Below are positions 18,217 through 27,195 of a stretch of 64,000 bases of DNA, in pieces. The stretch is taken from assembly GCA_023430545.1 (NCBI GenBank), contig JAEZAF010000214.1:1-64000 (forward strand), written 5' to 3'. Position 1 is the stretch's first letter. Each line of letters starts with the position of its first letter. The DNA comes from Chloroflexota bacterium (GTDB lineage Bacteria; Chloroflexota; Anaerolineae; Aggregatilineales; Phototrophicaceae). Made by a program: the position numbers and the translations under genes. The notes under the pieces were generated by a model. The model made no database searches. It saw nothing but the letters and a program-made list of their open reading frames with translations, and was not told the origin of the DNA.

Positions 18217-18245
18217 CAGCAGGGAAAGTTCTGCTTTCCCTGCTG
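18217..18245 (-). terminator. 12-bp hairpin between permease and dehydratase genes
   Basis: CAGCAGGGAAAG and CTTTCCCTGCTG are perfect 12-bp arms with a 5-base loop, just behind the permease stop on the minus strand. A T6 run follows about 18 bases later, not directly. It may be a partial terminator or RNA-end stabiliser that sets enzyme against transporter expression. Confidence 0.6.
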
Positions 18246-18265
18246 ATGTATAGAAAACCCCTGGC

Positions 18266-20224
18266 TTAACCCTTGATACTTCCAGCCGTTAATCCGCCCA
18301 CCAGATAACGCTGGGCGAAGATGTAAACGATGACCACCGGTATCGCCATCATCACCGATGCCGCCATCAGTTTTCCCCACGGGTAGATATCACCAAACAC
18401 CAGAAGCTGTAACCCGACAGGTAAAGTCTTGAGATGGTCGCTGGTGATAAACACAAAGGCGTACAGGAACTCGTTCCATGCATTAGTAAACGCGAACAGT
18501 GTCACCGACAGCAAAGCGGGGGCGGCCAGCGGAAGCGTAATACGCCAGAACGCACCGAAGCGGCCCGTACCGTCAATCAGTGCGGCTTCTTCCAGTTCAA
18601 CCGGAATAGAACGGAAGTAACCCATCATGACCCACGTCGCAAACGGCATCAGGAATGTCGGGTAAGTGACGACGAGCGACAAATGGGAGTTGATAATATT
18701 CAGATCGGTGAGGATACGGTACAGCGGGATAAACAGCAGCGAAGCCGGCAGTAGGTAGGTGATCAGCAGCAGCGTGGTGAGTGTTCCAGCACCGCGAAAG
18801 CGGAGGCGCGCCAGTGCGTAGGCCGCAAGCGCTGCGATCACAATCGATACCATCGTGCTGGCAACAGCGACCAGCAGCGTGTTACCGAACCATGTCACAA
18901 ACGGCGTATCATTGATCAGCGAGTCGTACTGCTCCGTTGTCCAAGGTTCCGGGACGTAAATCGACGTAAACCGTTGAATTTGCAGGTCAGTCTTAAACGA
19001 GGTCACCACGATCCAGTAAAACGGAAACAGCACAAAAATGAAGACTGGAATCAGCATCAGCAAACGAACCCCGATCCCAAGCTGTTCTTTCTGCGAGCGC
19101 TTGAGACGCGAATGGCCCTGCGCCGGTGGTGGGATCAGTGCGCTGAAGGCATTACTGACCAACTGCGCTGCCCATTCAAACGGCAGGAACACAAGGTCAA
19201 GCACCCATCCAAGCACTCGGCCAAACACGTCCAGCACCCGATCAAGGATCGATATTCGATCGACCGAATGATTCTGATCGTTTGGACGCATCAAGCGCGA
19301 CAGCACAAAAATAAGCAGTGCCATAAACGGGGCCATACTAAGCGCAGTCGCGGTCCCCGGCCCAAAACGCAGGCCGACGATGGCCTTTTCATAAGCAAGG
19401 ATCGAGAACACGCGTGTCGCGCCACCCGGCCCACCACCCGTCATCAGGTAGATCAGGCCGAAGGTGTTAAAGGTCATGATGAAGGAAAGCAGCAGCGTGG
19501 TGAGAATCACATAGCGCAGACCCGGCAGCGTGATATGACGAAAACGCTGAATTACGGTCGCGCCATCGACTTCGGCGGCCTCGTACTGCTCGCGATCAAT
19601 TGCTTTTAAACCGGCCAGCAGCAGGATGACATAGAAAGGAATGCCTTTCCACACATTGACCGCAATCACGCTCGGCATCGCCAGACCCGGTTCGGCCAGC
19701 CATGCCACCGAACGGTCGATAATACCGAGCTGTTGCAGAATTGGATTTAATCCACCAAAAATGGGATCATAAATGCTGCGCCACGTCAATGCCGTGACGA
19801 CTTCCGGGACAATCCACGGCAGCAGCAGCACGCCTGTCAGCACATTACGAAACGGCATCCGGGCATGAAGCAGCAGCGCGATGCCCATGCCAATGATGAA
19901 TTTGATCGTCACCGATATAAATGTGAACGAAAACGTATTCTGGACAGAGCGAATGAAATCATTGTCCTGCAGCAGCCGCGTATAGTTCGAAAAACCGACG
20001 TATTGTTCCGTGCGGGTAATCACCGAATAAGTGGTCGTGCTCAGCATAATGGCATTGATGAACGGCCACATGATAAGCCCGGCCATGATAATGACAATCG
20101 GCAAAACGAAGGGAAGCGCCATCTTCCAGTCGCGTCCCAAAATTCGCGTCAGCGGAGGGGTCCTCATAGGACGATCACGCGGAGGCCATTCCAGCGATAC
20201 TGGTATTCCTTCGGACTGATCCAT
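18266..20224 (-). CDS. fused ABC sugar permease (MalF-type plus MalG-type in one chain)
   Basis: 652 residues, twice the usual length. Residues of about 30-315 form a complete MalF/UgpA-like permease with six membrane helices and an EAA loop (EAAEVDGATVIQRFRHITLP). A linker of about 70 residues with its own hydrophobic segments (FGRVLGWVLDLVFLPFEWAA) leads to a MalG/UgpE-like permease with the second EAA loop (EAALIDGTGRFGAFWRITLP) and the family-typical C-terminus. Both loops would dock a shared ATPase, which is not encoded nearby. The reading frame is continuous with no sign of an old stop. It works with the binding protein at 20459 for sugar or sugar-acid uptake. Confidence 0.93.
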   Translation of the reverse strand: MDQSEGIPVSLEWPPRDRPMRTPPLTRILGRDWKMALPFVLPIVIIMAGLIMWPFINAIMLSTTTYSVITRTEQYVGFSNYTRLLQDNDFIRSVQNTFSFTFISVTIKFIIGMGIALLLHARMPFRNVLTGVLLLPWIVPEVVTALTWRSIYDPIFGGLNPILQQLGIIDRSVAWLAEPGLAMPSVIAVNVWKGIPFYVILLLAGLKAIDREQYEAAEVDGATVIQRFRHITLPGLRYVILTTLLLSFIMTFNTFGLIYLMTGGGPGGATRVFSILAYEKAIVGLRFGPGTATALSMAPFMALLIFVLSRLMRPNDQNHSVDRISILDRVLDVFGRVLGWVLDLVFLPFEWAAQLVSNAFSALIPPPAQGHSRLKRSQKEQLGIGVRLLMLIPVFIFVLFPFYWIVVTSFKTDLQIQRFTSIYVPEPWTTEQYDSLINDTPFVTWFGNTLLVAVASTMVSIVIAALAAYALARLRFRGAGTLTTLLLITYLLPASLLFIPLYRILTDLNIINSHLSLVVTYPTFLMPFATWVMMGYFRSIPVELEEAALIDGTGRFGAFWRITLPLAAPALLSVTLFAFTNAWNEFLYAFVFITSDHLKTLPVGLQLLVFGDIYPWGKLMAASVMMAIPVVIVYIFAQRYLVGGLTAGSIKG

Positions 20225-20292
20225 AAGCTGTCTCTTTCAATGGAGCCATCGTGATGGCTTCTTAAAAATCTAACTCTAAGTGTCTTCGGCAG

Positions 20293-20323
20293 CATGCTGA
20301 TCATGCAGAATGCGATCAGCATG
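20293..20323 (-). other. 10-bp inverted repeat in SBP-permease spacer
   Basis: CATGCTGATC and GATCAGCATG are perfect arms with an 11-base loop in the 234-bp spacer between the binding-protein and permease genes. It probably folds in the mRNA and, with the GC hairpin at 20412, lowers read-through from the binding-protein gene. Confidence 0.45.
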
Positions 20324-20411
20324 ATCTATGTGATCATGAGACGGTGGTTACAGGGAGCGCCACACGATATCGCCCCCTGTCTTCGGTTCAGTGGTGACAA
20401 ATGAGAAGTGC

Positions 20412-20439
20412 GCAGCGGCATCCCGCGGGACGCCGCTGC
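20412..20439 (-). terminator. GC-rich hairpin behind binding-protein gene
   Basis: GCAGCGGC and GCCGCTGC are perfect arms enclosing a second short CCCG/CGGG stem, starting 20 bases past the stop of the binding-protein gene. No T-run follows, so partial termination or 3'-end protection is more likely than full termination; such hairpins commonly give excess binding protein over permease. Confidence 0.6.
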
Positions 20440-20458
20440 TGCTCTGCCATGTGCGGTG

Positions 20459-21877
20459 CTAGGACTGAAGCGCGCCGCCCTCTTCGAAGATCTGCACGAT
20501 CTGGTTATGTGCTTCCTCGACAGCCTCAGCGGGTGTCATATCCCCATTGATGATATTTGCCATCATCTGGCTGGTGATAGCCGCACCATCAATCGCATCG
20601 ATCAATGCATTCGGCTTCGCCGGATGTGAACGTCCATAGAAGACTTCTTCCGTCAGAAGAATATCTTCGAACACTGCAAAGTTAGGATCTGCGCCCAGTA
20701 ATTCTTCTGTCCAGAGGTCGCGGTATGCAGGCAGGAACAGCCCACCACCATTTTGTGCCATTGGAGTGTAATTCACGGGGTCGAGCAGGTTCAGAATGAG
20801 TTCCTTAGCCAGGTCGATATTCTTTGAACCCTTGAAGATCGTCAGCCAGCCGCTCGCACCCGCTTCAAGCGAACGACCATCCAGTGTTAAGGGGTTATTC
20901 AGCACTGCTGTATTTTCAAAGACAGGGTTACCATCAGCCTTCGCCTTGGCGTAAACGCTCGGCTGATTGATGGTCAGCGCGATTGTGCCTGCCAGATACG
21001 CTTCATTATTGCTGGTGTCCGTCCAGCTTTCGACACCCGGCGGCAGCATCGGACGATACTTCTCGTTGGTATAAATATCTGCCAGCCATTCGACCGCCGC
21101 CAGCGTCTCCGGTGAATTGAAGGTTACACGCAGCCCGGTTTCATCGGTGAAGCTGCCACCGAAGCCCTGAATGACGGCCAGAATCAAACCATGCGCATCA
21201 CCGCTGCGGTTGACCGATAAGCCCCAGCCCCAGACATTGTTATCCGGGTCGGAGACTTCCAGCGCCGCATCACGACGTTTGTCCCATGTGTCGAGGGATT
21301 GAACATCAATCCCTTTGGCTTCAAACAGGTCGCGGCGGGCAAACCATGCACCCGTGGTAGACATGAACGGCACCGCCCACCACTTGTTATCAATTTTCGC
21401 ATTAAACTCGGCAATCACCGGGATCACCGGCCCGTATAACTCGATCGCCTTCTCCACAACGTCTGAGACATCTTCTACGATGTCGAGCGAGTACATCTGA
21501 GGGATACTCAACACATGGTAGCCGAGGTCAGGCGGATTGCCAGCCTGCACTGCTGCCAGCATTTTGGCTGTAAAATCGCCAAACAACTCAGGGTTAGCGG
21601 TCGAGATATCGAGTTCAGTACCACGGTCTGCTGCGAAATTGACAACCGTATCACGGAACATCGATTGAACAACTTCGAAGTATTCTGTTTTGTGAATGAC
21701 CGTAAGTTTTCCCGCTTCCCCAACAGGAAGCGGAAGTGGTGTTGCTGTAGGAGGTGGAGTCGGTGTTGCAGTGGCATCCTGTGCCAGAGAGAGTCCCGCC
21801 TGTGCGGCTGCCAGCGCGGCCCCGGCACTACCGGTCAAACGGAGAAACTCTCGACGGCTAAAATTCCTTCTTTTCAT
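20459..21877 (-). CDS. Tat-exported ABC sugar/sugar-acid binding protein
   Basis: 472 residues. The N-terminus carries a twin-arginine signal (RRNFSRREFLRLTG, then an Ala-rich core) and a Thr/Pro linker typical of Chloroflexota exported proteins. The mature part is a family 1 solute-binding protein: a first lobe ending in AKMLAAVQAGNPPDLGYH, mid-segment WWAVPFMSTTGAWFARRDLF, and GTIALTINQPSVYAKAKADGNP. The start ATG follows GGGAGAA. It is the first gene after the GntR regulator and supplies ligand to the fused permease. Given the enzymes behind it, C5/C6 aldonic acids or their parent sugars are the likely ligands (inference). Confidence 0.92.
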   Translation of the reverse strand: MKRRNFSRREFLRLTGSAGAALAAAQAGLSLAQDATATPTPPPTATPLPLPVGEAGKLTVIHKTEYFEVVQSMFRDTVVNFAADRGTELDISTANPELFGDFTAKMLAAVQAGNPPDLGYHVLSIPQMYSLDIVEDVSDVVEKAIELYGPVIPVIAEFNAKIDNKWWAVPFMSTTGAWFARRDLFEAKGIDVQSLDTWDKRRDAALEVSDPDNNVWGWGLSVNRSGDAHGLILAVIQGFGGSFTDETGLRVTFNSPETLAAVEWLADIYTNEKYRPMLPPGVESWTDTSNNEAYLAGTIALTINQPSVYAKAKADGNPVFENTAVLNNPLTLDGRSLEAGASGWLTIFKGSKNIDLAKELILNLLDPVNYTPMAQNGGGLFLPAYRDLWTEELLGADPNFAVFEDILLTEEVFYGRSHPAKPNALIDAIDGAAITSQMMANIINGDMTPAEAVEEAHNQIVQIFEEGGALQS

Positions 21878-22012
21878 GATGTAGTTCTCCCTAAAAACCT
21901 TAACTCAAACAAATATCTCAGATTGCCGGGGTACTCGCGCTGCACCTCCTTCGCTAAAGCTGTTCAACTTTCATCCGCATGATTTGCCGCTCGGTCACGG
22001 ATAAAAACAAGG

Positions 22013-22678
22013 TTATGGGTTAATCCTCGGCCAGATCAGCATGATATGCTCCTGTACCGCCTGCGCAGCTTTTTCTGGATCGTGCTGGCGCAGGGCATCC
22101 ACAATCGGACTGTGCCGTGTGGCGATTTCGACATAGTTGGGATAATGCTCAGCATGAGACTGAACAATGAAGCGTTGAATCTGGCTGGAAAGCGGTGTCC
22201 AGACACGCAGCAGCCCCGCACTCTCCGACCACTCCACCAGGGAACGATGAAACTCCATATCATATTGAGAAAGGAGCATGAGGGTGTTCTCGCTGCCTGC
22301 ATGTTCCATCCGGTGGATCAGGTTATCCAGTGCATCGCACTGGTCTGGCGTAATTCTTTGTGCAGTCCTGCGGATAGCAAATGCCTCAATACTGCTGCGA
22401 ATTGCAAACAGTTCATACATTTCATCGACCGGAACACTCGTGACAAACGTCGCACTCCGCGCAAGGCGTTCCACCAGACCATCGCGTTCAAGCCGCTGCA
22501 GGGCCTCACGAACCGGCCCCTGACTGGTATCCATTTGCTTGGCAATGTCCATTTCGACCAGCTTCTGTCCAGGTGCTATTTCCGCTGAGATAATGCCAAG
22601 ACGCAGGTGTTCGTAAACCTGATCTGCCAGAGAATTCAGCTTGGTAGTCAGGTTTCGTGGTTGTGACAGCAAATTCAT
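22013..22678 (-). CDS. GntR/FadR-type (FCD) transcriptional regulator
   Basis: 221 residues from ATG 22678 (TTGGA upstream; a TTG at 22693 would fall inside the operator). N-terminal winged helix LADQVYEHLRLGIISAEIAPG...GPVREALQRLERDGLVERL, then an all-helical FCD domain with metal/ligand residues YDMEFHRSLVEWS and a late ATRHSPIVDALRQHD. FCD regulators bind small acids such as glucuronate, galactonate or lactate and usually repress. It heads the sugar-acid operon in the same direction, and two palindromes sit directly upstream, so it most likely regulates itself and the operon. Confidence 0.92.
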   Translation of the reverse strand: MNLLSQPRNLTTKLNSLADQVYEHLRLGIISAEIAPGQKLVEMDIAKQMDTSQGPVREALQRLERDGLVERLARSATFVTSVPVDEMYELFAIRSSIEAFAIRRTAQRITPDQCDALDNLIHRMEHAGSENTLMLLSQYDMEFHRSLVEWSESAGLLRVWTPLSSQIQRFIVQSHAEHYPNYVEIATRHSPIVDALRQHDPEKAAQAVQEHIMLIWPRINP

Positions 22679-22687
22679 TCCAATAGC

Positions 22688-22715
22688 AATCAATAATTGA
22701 TTATCAATAATTGAT
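22688..22715. promoter_or_regulatory. tandem palindromic operator of the GntR gene
   Basis: AATCAATAATTGATT (22688-22702) and ATCAATAATTGAT (22703-22715) are two perfect odd palindromes that abut head to tail 10 bases upstream of the regulator's ATG. Size and symmetry fit dimer sites of FCD-type GntR proteins. Their position over the promoter suggests autorepression. I did not find the same site in front of the binding-protein gene at 21877. Confidence 0.7.
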
Positions 22716-22897
22716 TATTCTACTGTGAAATCAAATGCTGTCAACAAAGTCGTAAAAATTTGTAGCAGTGAGGGGAAATCAGGCCAGTTCGCTGGCTAAG
22801 GCCCAACGCGCATCCACAAGCGCGGGATCACCCTGTCCGCCTGTGGATGTGATGTCTGAAGCGGCTGTTATGCAGCGGATTCGGGGTTTTTGAAACC

Positions 22898-23119
22898 TTA
22901 TGTGTCCTGTACCGAGGAAAGTTCAAGCATATCGGTGACAGCGGGCTGAGGTGAGCGCCACGTCCAGTGTAAGCGCCGCCATACACGTCGGTGTAACCAT
23001 ACGAACAGACCAAAGCGGCGTCTTGGTGGCTTCAGCGAATTCGCCAGACGTAACTGCGCCACTTCCTGACGTATCGCTTCCCTGTGATGTGCATTGTACT
23101 GGAGGTTTGCATCCAACAT
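22898..23119 (-). CDS. small basic hypothetical protein
   Basis: 73 residues with a hydrophilic helical start (MLDANLQYNAHHREAIRQEV) followed by a strongly basic, Trp/Arg-rich middle (RRFGLFVWLHRRVWRRLHW). Similar short N-terminal-helix-plus-basic-patch proteins are common in Chloroflexota, but I know no function. The ribosome site is weak. It is the only ORF I would consider in 22716-23446; the rest of that stretch shows neither genes nor repeats. Confidence 0.35.
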   Translation of the reverse strand: MLDANLQYNAHHREAIRQEVAQLRLANSLKPPRRRFGLFVWLHRRVWRRLHWTWRSPQPAVTDMLELSSVQDT

Positions 23120-23446
23120 GAGTTTCGTTTGCCCTGTGATGATCGATTAGTTGTAATCCGACGGTGCAGTGCTGCCTGCGCTGGTCAAAGATGGGCTTTT
23201 CACAGCGCACACTCAGCAGGTCAGATTGAACTCAGGGTATGAAATAAGTTGAATGGATGTCACCTATCAAAAGGATGGAATCTGCAAAGCGGGGATCATC
23301 GTCAGCCTGTAACAGCACGCTCGGTGTAGTCAATCGCACACAGGCCATTGTGCGTGCCGTCGCTTCTGACTTTGAGCTGACGCCGGAGCGTTAGCGCTTG
23401 AACTAGCGGTACTGCGGATCAACTTTCCAGCAGATGACACATCTGA

Positions 23447-24292
23447 TTAATGGGTGTTGATATGGAACCTTGAATACTCGTCGCGATAATTACCGGGTGA
23501 AATCCCCATACAGCGTCGAAAAACACGTCGGAAGTAATCCGCGTCTGGAAAACCGCATTTCAGCGCGATTTGCTCTATGGTCATATTGGTCTCCAGCAGA
23601 TAATCGCAGGCGATGTCGACGCGCTTGCGATGAATTGCCTGAGTCAGCGTACAGCCATAAACCTTGCGGTAGATGCGCCCCAGATAATCGGCGTTATAAC
23701 CAAGTGCGGTCGCGATTTTGCTGGTCGTAATGCTGCGATCGAAGTTCAGGCGGATATAGGTCTGGGCACGTGACGCGATAAAGTTCAATGCTTCCTGATC
23801 GGCAGCTTTTTCCTCAGCACAGACTGCGACTTCCAGCAGCATCAATGTCGTCAGCAGATTGGCAGAAGCCGCCTGCAGCATCCCTGTTTCCTGATCCTCA
23901 AGAAAAGTGCGGAACAAGCGCTCCAACCGCTCCGGATGTCTGATCTGCGTCACCTGCGGGATTTCGATTTCAGGCGCGAATCCAACCCCTCCACAGCGCT
24001 TGCGATCAGTCGTTTCAACTTCAAAGTGAATCCAGTAGAACTTCAGGCCGAGCGGCATCGGTTTACTGCTGCCATGCTGTCGATGCGGAAACAGATGCAG
24101 CACCTGCCCCGCCTCCAGATGAAATGTCTGATCATCTTCCCACATATCCAGCTCACCATGTTTCACAAAGATAAGTTCATGGGAATCGATCACGCGCGTA
24201 GGGTGCATCGCGGTGCCCCGTGCGATAAATAATCCCGCGTTCTGGGCTTTTAAAGGAGAAATCATTTGCAAATGCAGCGAATCTGCCGTCAT
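23447..24292 (-). CDS. AraC-family transcriptional regulator
   Basis: 281 residues. An N-terminal cupin-type arabinose-binding fold (HPTRVIDSHELIFVKHGELDMWEDD, then LEAGQVLHLFPHRQHG) is joined to two C-terminal helix-turn-helix units (TTSKIATALGYNADYLGRIY and MTIEQIALKCGFPDADYFRR, with the family-typical SPGNYR end). ATG 24292 has GAGG eight bases upstream; a GTG at 24355 extends the frame but has no ribosome site. It is divergent from the GH127 gene 212 bp away and is its likely activator, with an arabinose-type sugar as ligand (inference). Confidence 0.9.
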   Translation of the reverse strand: MTADSLHLQMISPLKAQNAGLFIARGTAMHPTRVIDSHELIFVKHGELDMWEDDQTFHLEAGQVLHLFPHRQHGSSKPMPLGLKFYWIHFEVETTDRKRCGGVGFAPEIEIPQVTQIRHPERLERLFRTFLEDQETGMLQAASANLLTTLMLLEVAVCAEEKAADQEALNFIASRAQTYIRLNFDRSITTSKIATALGYNADYLGRIYRKVYGCTLTQAIHRKRVDIACDYLLETNMTIEQIALKCGFPDADYFRRVFRRCMGISPGNYRDEYSRFHINTH

Positions 24293-24504
24293 AAACAGGT
24301 CCTCGAAAGAAATAATTCCAGCATCTTGCTGGTGCAGTTTATTTTTGACAGACACGGGCCAATATAAGTATCTGTATTGTCCAGTTTAGCGTACCCATCG
24401 GATTGCAAAAAGTCGGAATCGTCCTGCTATTGTACGAATTTAAGGTCTGTTGAGAAAAGCACACAATCGGTACAGTCTAGATAAAATTTAAGGAAGGTTA
24501 CTGC

Positions 24505-26442
24505 GTGATTGATAATTTAAATCCTGTACATCTGGATCAGATAAAAATCGATGGTGGCTTCTGGGGAGAGCGCCAGAGCCTTAATCGCAACCGGACAATT
24601 CCAGCAATTTATCACCAGCTTGAATTGACAGGGCGGACGGATGCGTGGCATCTTCATGGTGAAAATGACCCGCGCCACGATCATCATGTCGTCCACAAGT
24701 TCTGGGACTCCGACCTGGGTAAATGGTTAGAGGCGGTGGGTTACAGTCTCCGCAATCACCCCGACCCTGCGTTAGAGCAGCAGGCGGATGAAATCATTCG
24801 CCGCATTCAGGACGGTCAGCTCCCCGACGGTTATCTCAACAGTTACTTCACCGTTATAGAACCCGATCAGAAATGGCGTAACCTTCGCGACTGGCACGAA
24901 CTGTATGATGCAGGCCATCTCATGGAAAGCGCCGTTGCCTACTATGAGGCAACCGGCAAACGGACGCTGCTCGATGTTATTTGCCGATACGCAGATCACA
25001 TCGATCGTCTTTTCGGCCCCGATGAAGGACAGAAACACGGCTACTGCGGACATCCGGAAGTCGAACTTGCATTAGTCAGGCTCTATCGGGCAACAGGCGA
25101 ACAACGTTACCTCGACCTCGCTAAATATTTCATCGACGAACGCGGACAGCAGCCTAACTTCTTTGACATCGAAGCGAAAGAACGCGGTGAGGACCCGGCT
25201 AAATTCTGGGCTACGACTTATCGTTATTGTCAGGCACATATACCATTCCGCGAGCAGACCACAGCCACCGGGCATTCTGTACGTGCCTGTTATCTGTATG
25301 CAGGCGCAGCCGATGTTGCCAGGGAAACAGGTGATATTTCCCTGCTGGAAACCTGTCGCCAGATCTGGGACGATCTGACCCGTCATCAGATGTACATCAC
25401 CGGCGGGCTGGGGCCAGCACACGCCAACGAGGGCTTCACCTTCGGCTATGATTTACCGAATGAAACGGCCTATGCCGAAACCTGCGCTTCGATCTCACTG
25501 GTTTTCTGGGCGAAACGCATGTTTGACATCGACCCTCACAGCAAATACACCGATGTCATGGAACAGGCGCTGTACAACGGTGTGATGGCGGGGGTTTCCT
25601 ATGAAGGCGATCAGTTCTTTTATGCGAATCCACTGACCTCCTATCCTTATGTGAACCCGCATGACCATTTCAGCGGTATCAACACAGACAAATACTACCG
25701 TCGCAGCGAGTGGTTCGATTGTCCCTGCTGTCCACCGAATCTGGCGCGCATTGTCGCCGATATTGGCGAGTATTTCGCCTCCTTCAGTGACGATACGATC
25801 TACATCCATCTGTACAACCAGAGTACGGCACGTTTCGCTTTACCAGGTGGCGGCGTTCACATCGAACAGCAGACCAATTACCCCTGGGCAGGCGATATCG
25901 CCTTCAAAGTGCAGACCGATCAGCCGACGGCGTTTACGCTGGCACTGCGTATCCCAGGATGGTGCCACGACTACAATCTGACGCTCAACGGAAGTCCGGT
26001 TGAAGCTGAAGTAGGGAACGGCTATGCCCGACTTCATCAGGAATGGAACAATGGTGACTCGGTGGTGCTGTCCCTGGCAATGCCCGTCGAACGCATCGCG
26101 TCACATCCCAATGTGCGTCATAACGCAGGCTGTATCGCTCTCCAGTATGGGCCGATCATCTACTGTCTCGAAGAAGTCGATAACGGCGCGAATTTAGCCA
26201 ATATCACCATTCCCCGTGATGCCCATCTCTCCGCCGAGTTTGATGAGACGCTCTTTGGCGGGATGTGCGTCATTACTGGCGAGGCCATTCGCACTGAGCC
26301 TGTCGAATGGACAAATGGCTTATATGTCCCGCAGAGCCAGTTGAATTACGACAAAACCCCTACCTCATTTAAGGCAATTCCCTATGCTTTCTGGGCAAAT
26401 CGAGAGCCAGGTGAAATGCGCGTCTGGATTCGGGAACAGTAA
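24505..26442 (+). CDS. GH127 beta-L-arabinofuranosidase
   Basis: 645 residues, full length for GH127 (formerly DUF1680). The active site of the family is recognisable: Glu320 in PNETAYAETC, the zinc ligands Glu325 and Cys327 in the same segment, and Cys408/Cys409 in DCPCCPPNLAR, where the first of the pair corresponds to the nucleophile Cys417 of Bifidobacterium HypBA1. The enzyme releases beta-L-arabinofuranose from arabino-oligosaccharides or hydroxyproline-linked glycans. There is no signal peptide, so imported oligosaccharides are cleaved in the cytoplasm. GTG 24505 is preceded by AAGGAAGG. L-Arabinose could enter the sugar-acid operon to the left after oxidation. Confidence 0.93.
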   Translation: MIDNLNPVHLDQIKIDGGFWGERQSLNRNRTIPAIYHQLELTGRTDAWHLHGENDPRHDHHVVHKFWDSDLGKWLEAVGYSLRNHPDPALEQQADEIIRRIQDGQLPDGYLNSYFTVIEPDQKWRNLRDWHELYDAGHLMESAVAYYEATGKRTLLDVICRYADHIDRLFGPDEGQKHGYCGHPEVELALVRLYRATGEQRYLDLAKYFIDERGQQPNFFDIEAKERGEDPAKFWATTYRYCQAHIPFREQTTATGHSVRACYLYAGAADVARETGDISLLETCRQIWDDLTRHQMYITGGLGPAHANEGFTFGYDLPNETAYAETCASISLVFWAKRMFDIDPHSKYTDVMEQALYNGVMAGVSYEGDQFFYANPLTSYPYVNPHDHFSGINTDKYYRRSEWFDCPCCPPNLARIVADIGEYFASFSDDTIYIHLYNQSTARFALPGGGVHIEQQTNYPWAGDIAFKVQTDQPTAFTLALRIPGWCHDYNLTLNGSPVEAEVGNGYARLHQEWNNGDSVVLSLAMPVERIASHPNVRHNAGCIALQYGPIIYCLEEVDNGANLANITIPRDAHLSAEFDETLFGGMCVITGEAIRTEPVEWTNGLYVPQSQLNYDKTPTSFKAIPYAFWANREPGEMRVWIREQ

Positions 26443-26536
26443 TCCAGACATCAACGGCCAGAGTGAAGGGAGTAAGAACAGACAGGAGAAGATAGGTTAC
26501 AGAGAAAGAAAATTAGTCAATATAAGGAGCCTTTAA

Positions 26537-27178
26537 ATGACAAACAGCAAAATGTCGCGGCGTGATTTTTTGAAGTTAGCAGGGACATCGGCAGCCTTTG
26601 CCACCACGTTTACTCAACTGGATGGTGTGTTGCAAGCGGCACGAATGGCACAGCAGGATGCAGCCACGATCTCCTTTGCAGGTTGGGGAGGCACGGCGGA
26701 ACAGGATGGTGTGTTGGCCGCTATTGAGGTTTTCGAGCAGGAAAATCCCGGTATTAAAGTCGAATGGCGACACACCCCTGATACCGACTTCACGACGGTG
26801 TTTTTATCGAATATCGCTGCCGGGACACCTCCCGATACCAGCTTTATTGGCTCCGGTGATTATGAGACCTTCCGCAAAGAAGGCATCCTGCTCGACATCA
26901 CCGATCAGATTATGAATGATCCACTGCTCGGACAGCCGGATTATTTCCTGCCGCAGGAAGCTGCGCGCTGTGCCGACGAAAATGGGCGCTGGCATGGCAT
27001 CGGCTCGACCTGGGTTGCGCCACATCTTTATTACAACGCCAATCTTCTTGAAGCTGCTGGCATTACCCCGCCGGGATTCAAAGACGACGAGATCTGGGAC
27101 TGGGATACGTTTGTCACCAATGCCAAACTGCTGACACTGGATGCCAACGGTAACCAGATGACCGGTTTGAAAGGATAA
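26537..27178 (+). pseudogene. ABC sugar-binding protein, C-terminal half lost
   Basis: 213 residues with a Tat signal (SRRDFLKLAG) and the N-terminal lobe of a family 1 binding protein: FAGWGGTAEQDGVLAAIEVF, then NIAAGTPPDTSFIGSGDY and YYNANLLEAAGI. Family members have about 430 residues; here the frame stops at the hinge (QMTGLKG) and the next 18 bases run into the end of the opposite-strand SARP gene. No second half and no permeases follow. A deletion or rearrangement probably removed the rest of an arabinoside transporter operon behind GH127. The remaining lobe is unlikely to bind ligand alone. Confidence 0.8.
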
Positions 27179-27195
27179 AAGCAGATCATCAACGG

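Noticed and set aside
22923..23210. 95-codon minus-strand ORF overlapping the small basic ORF
   Set aside because: Mutually exclusive with 22898-23119 and shows no protein-like composition.
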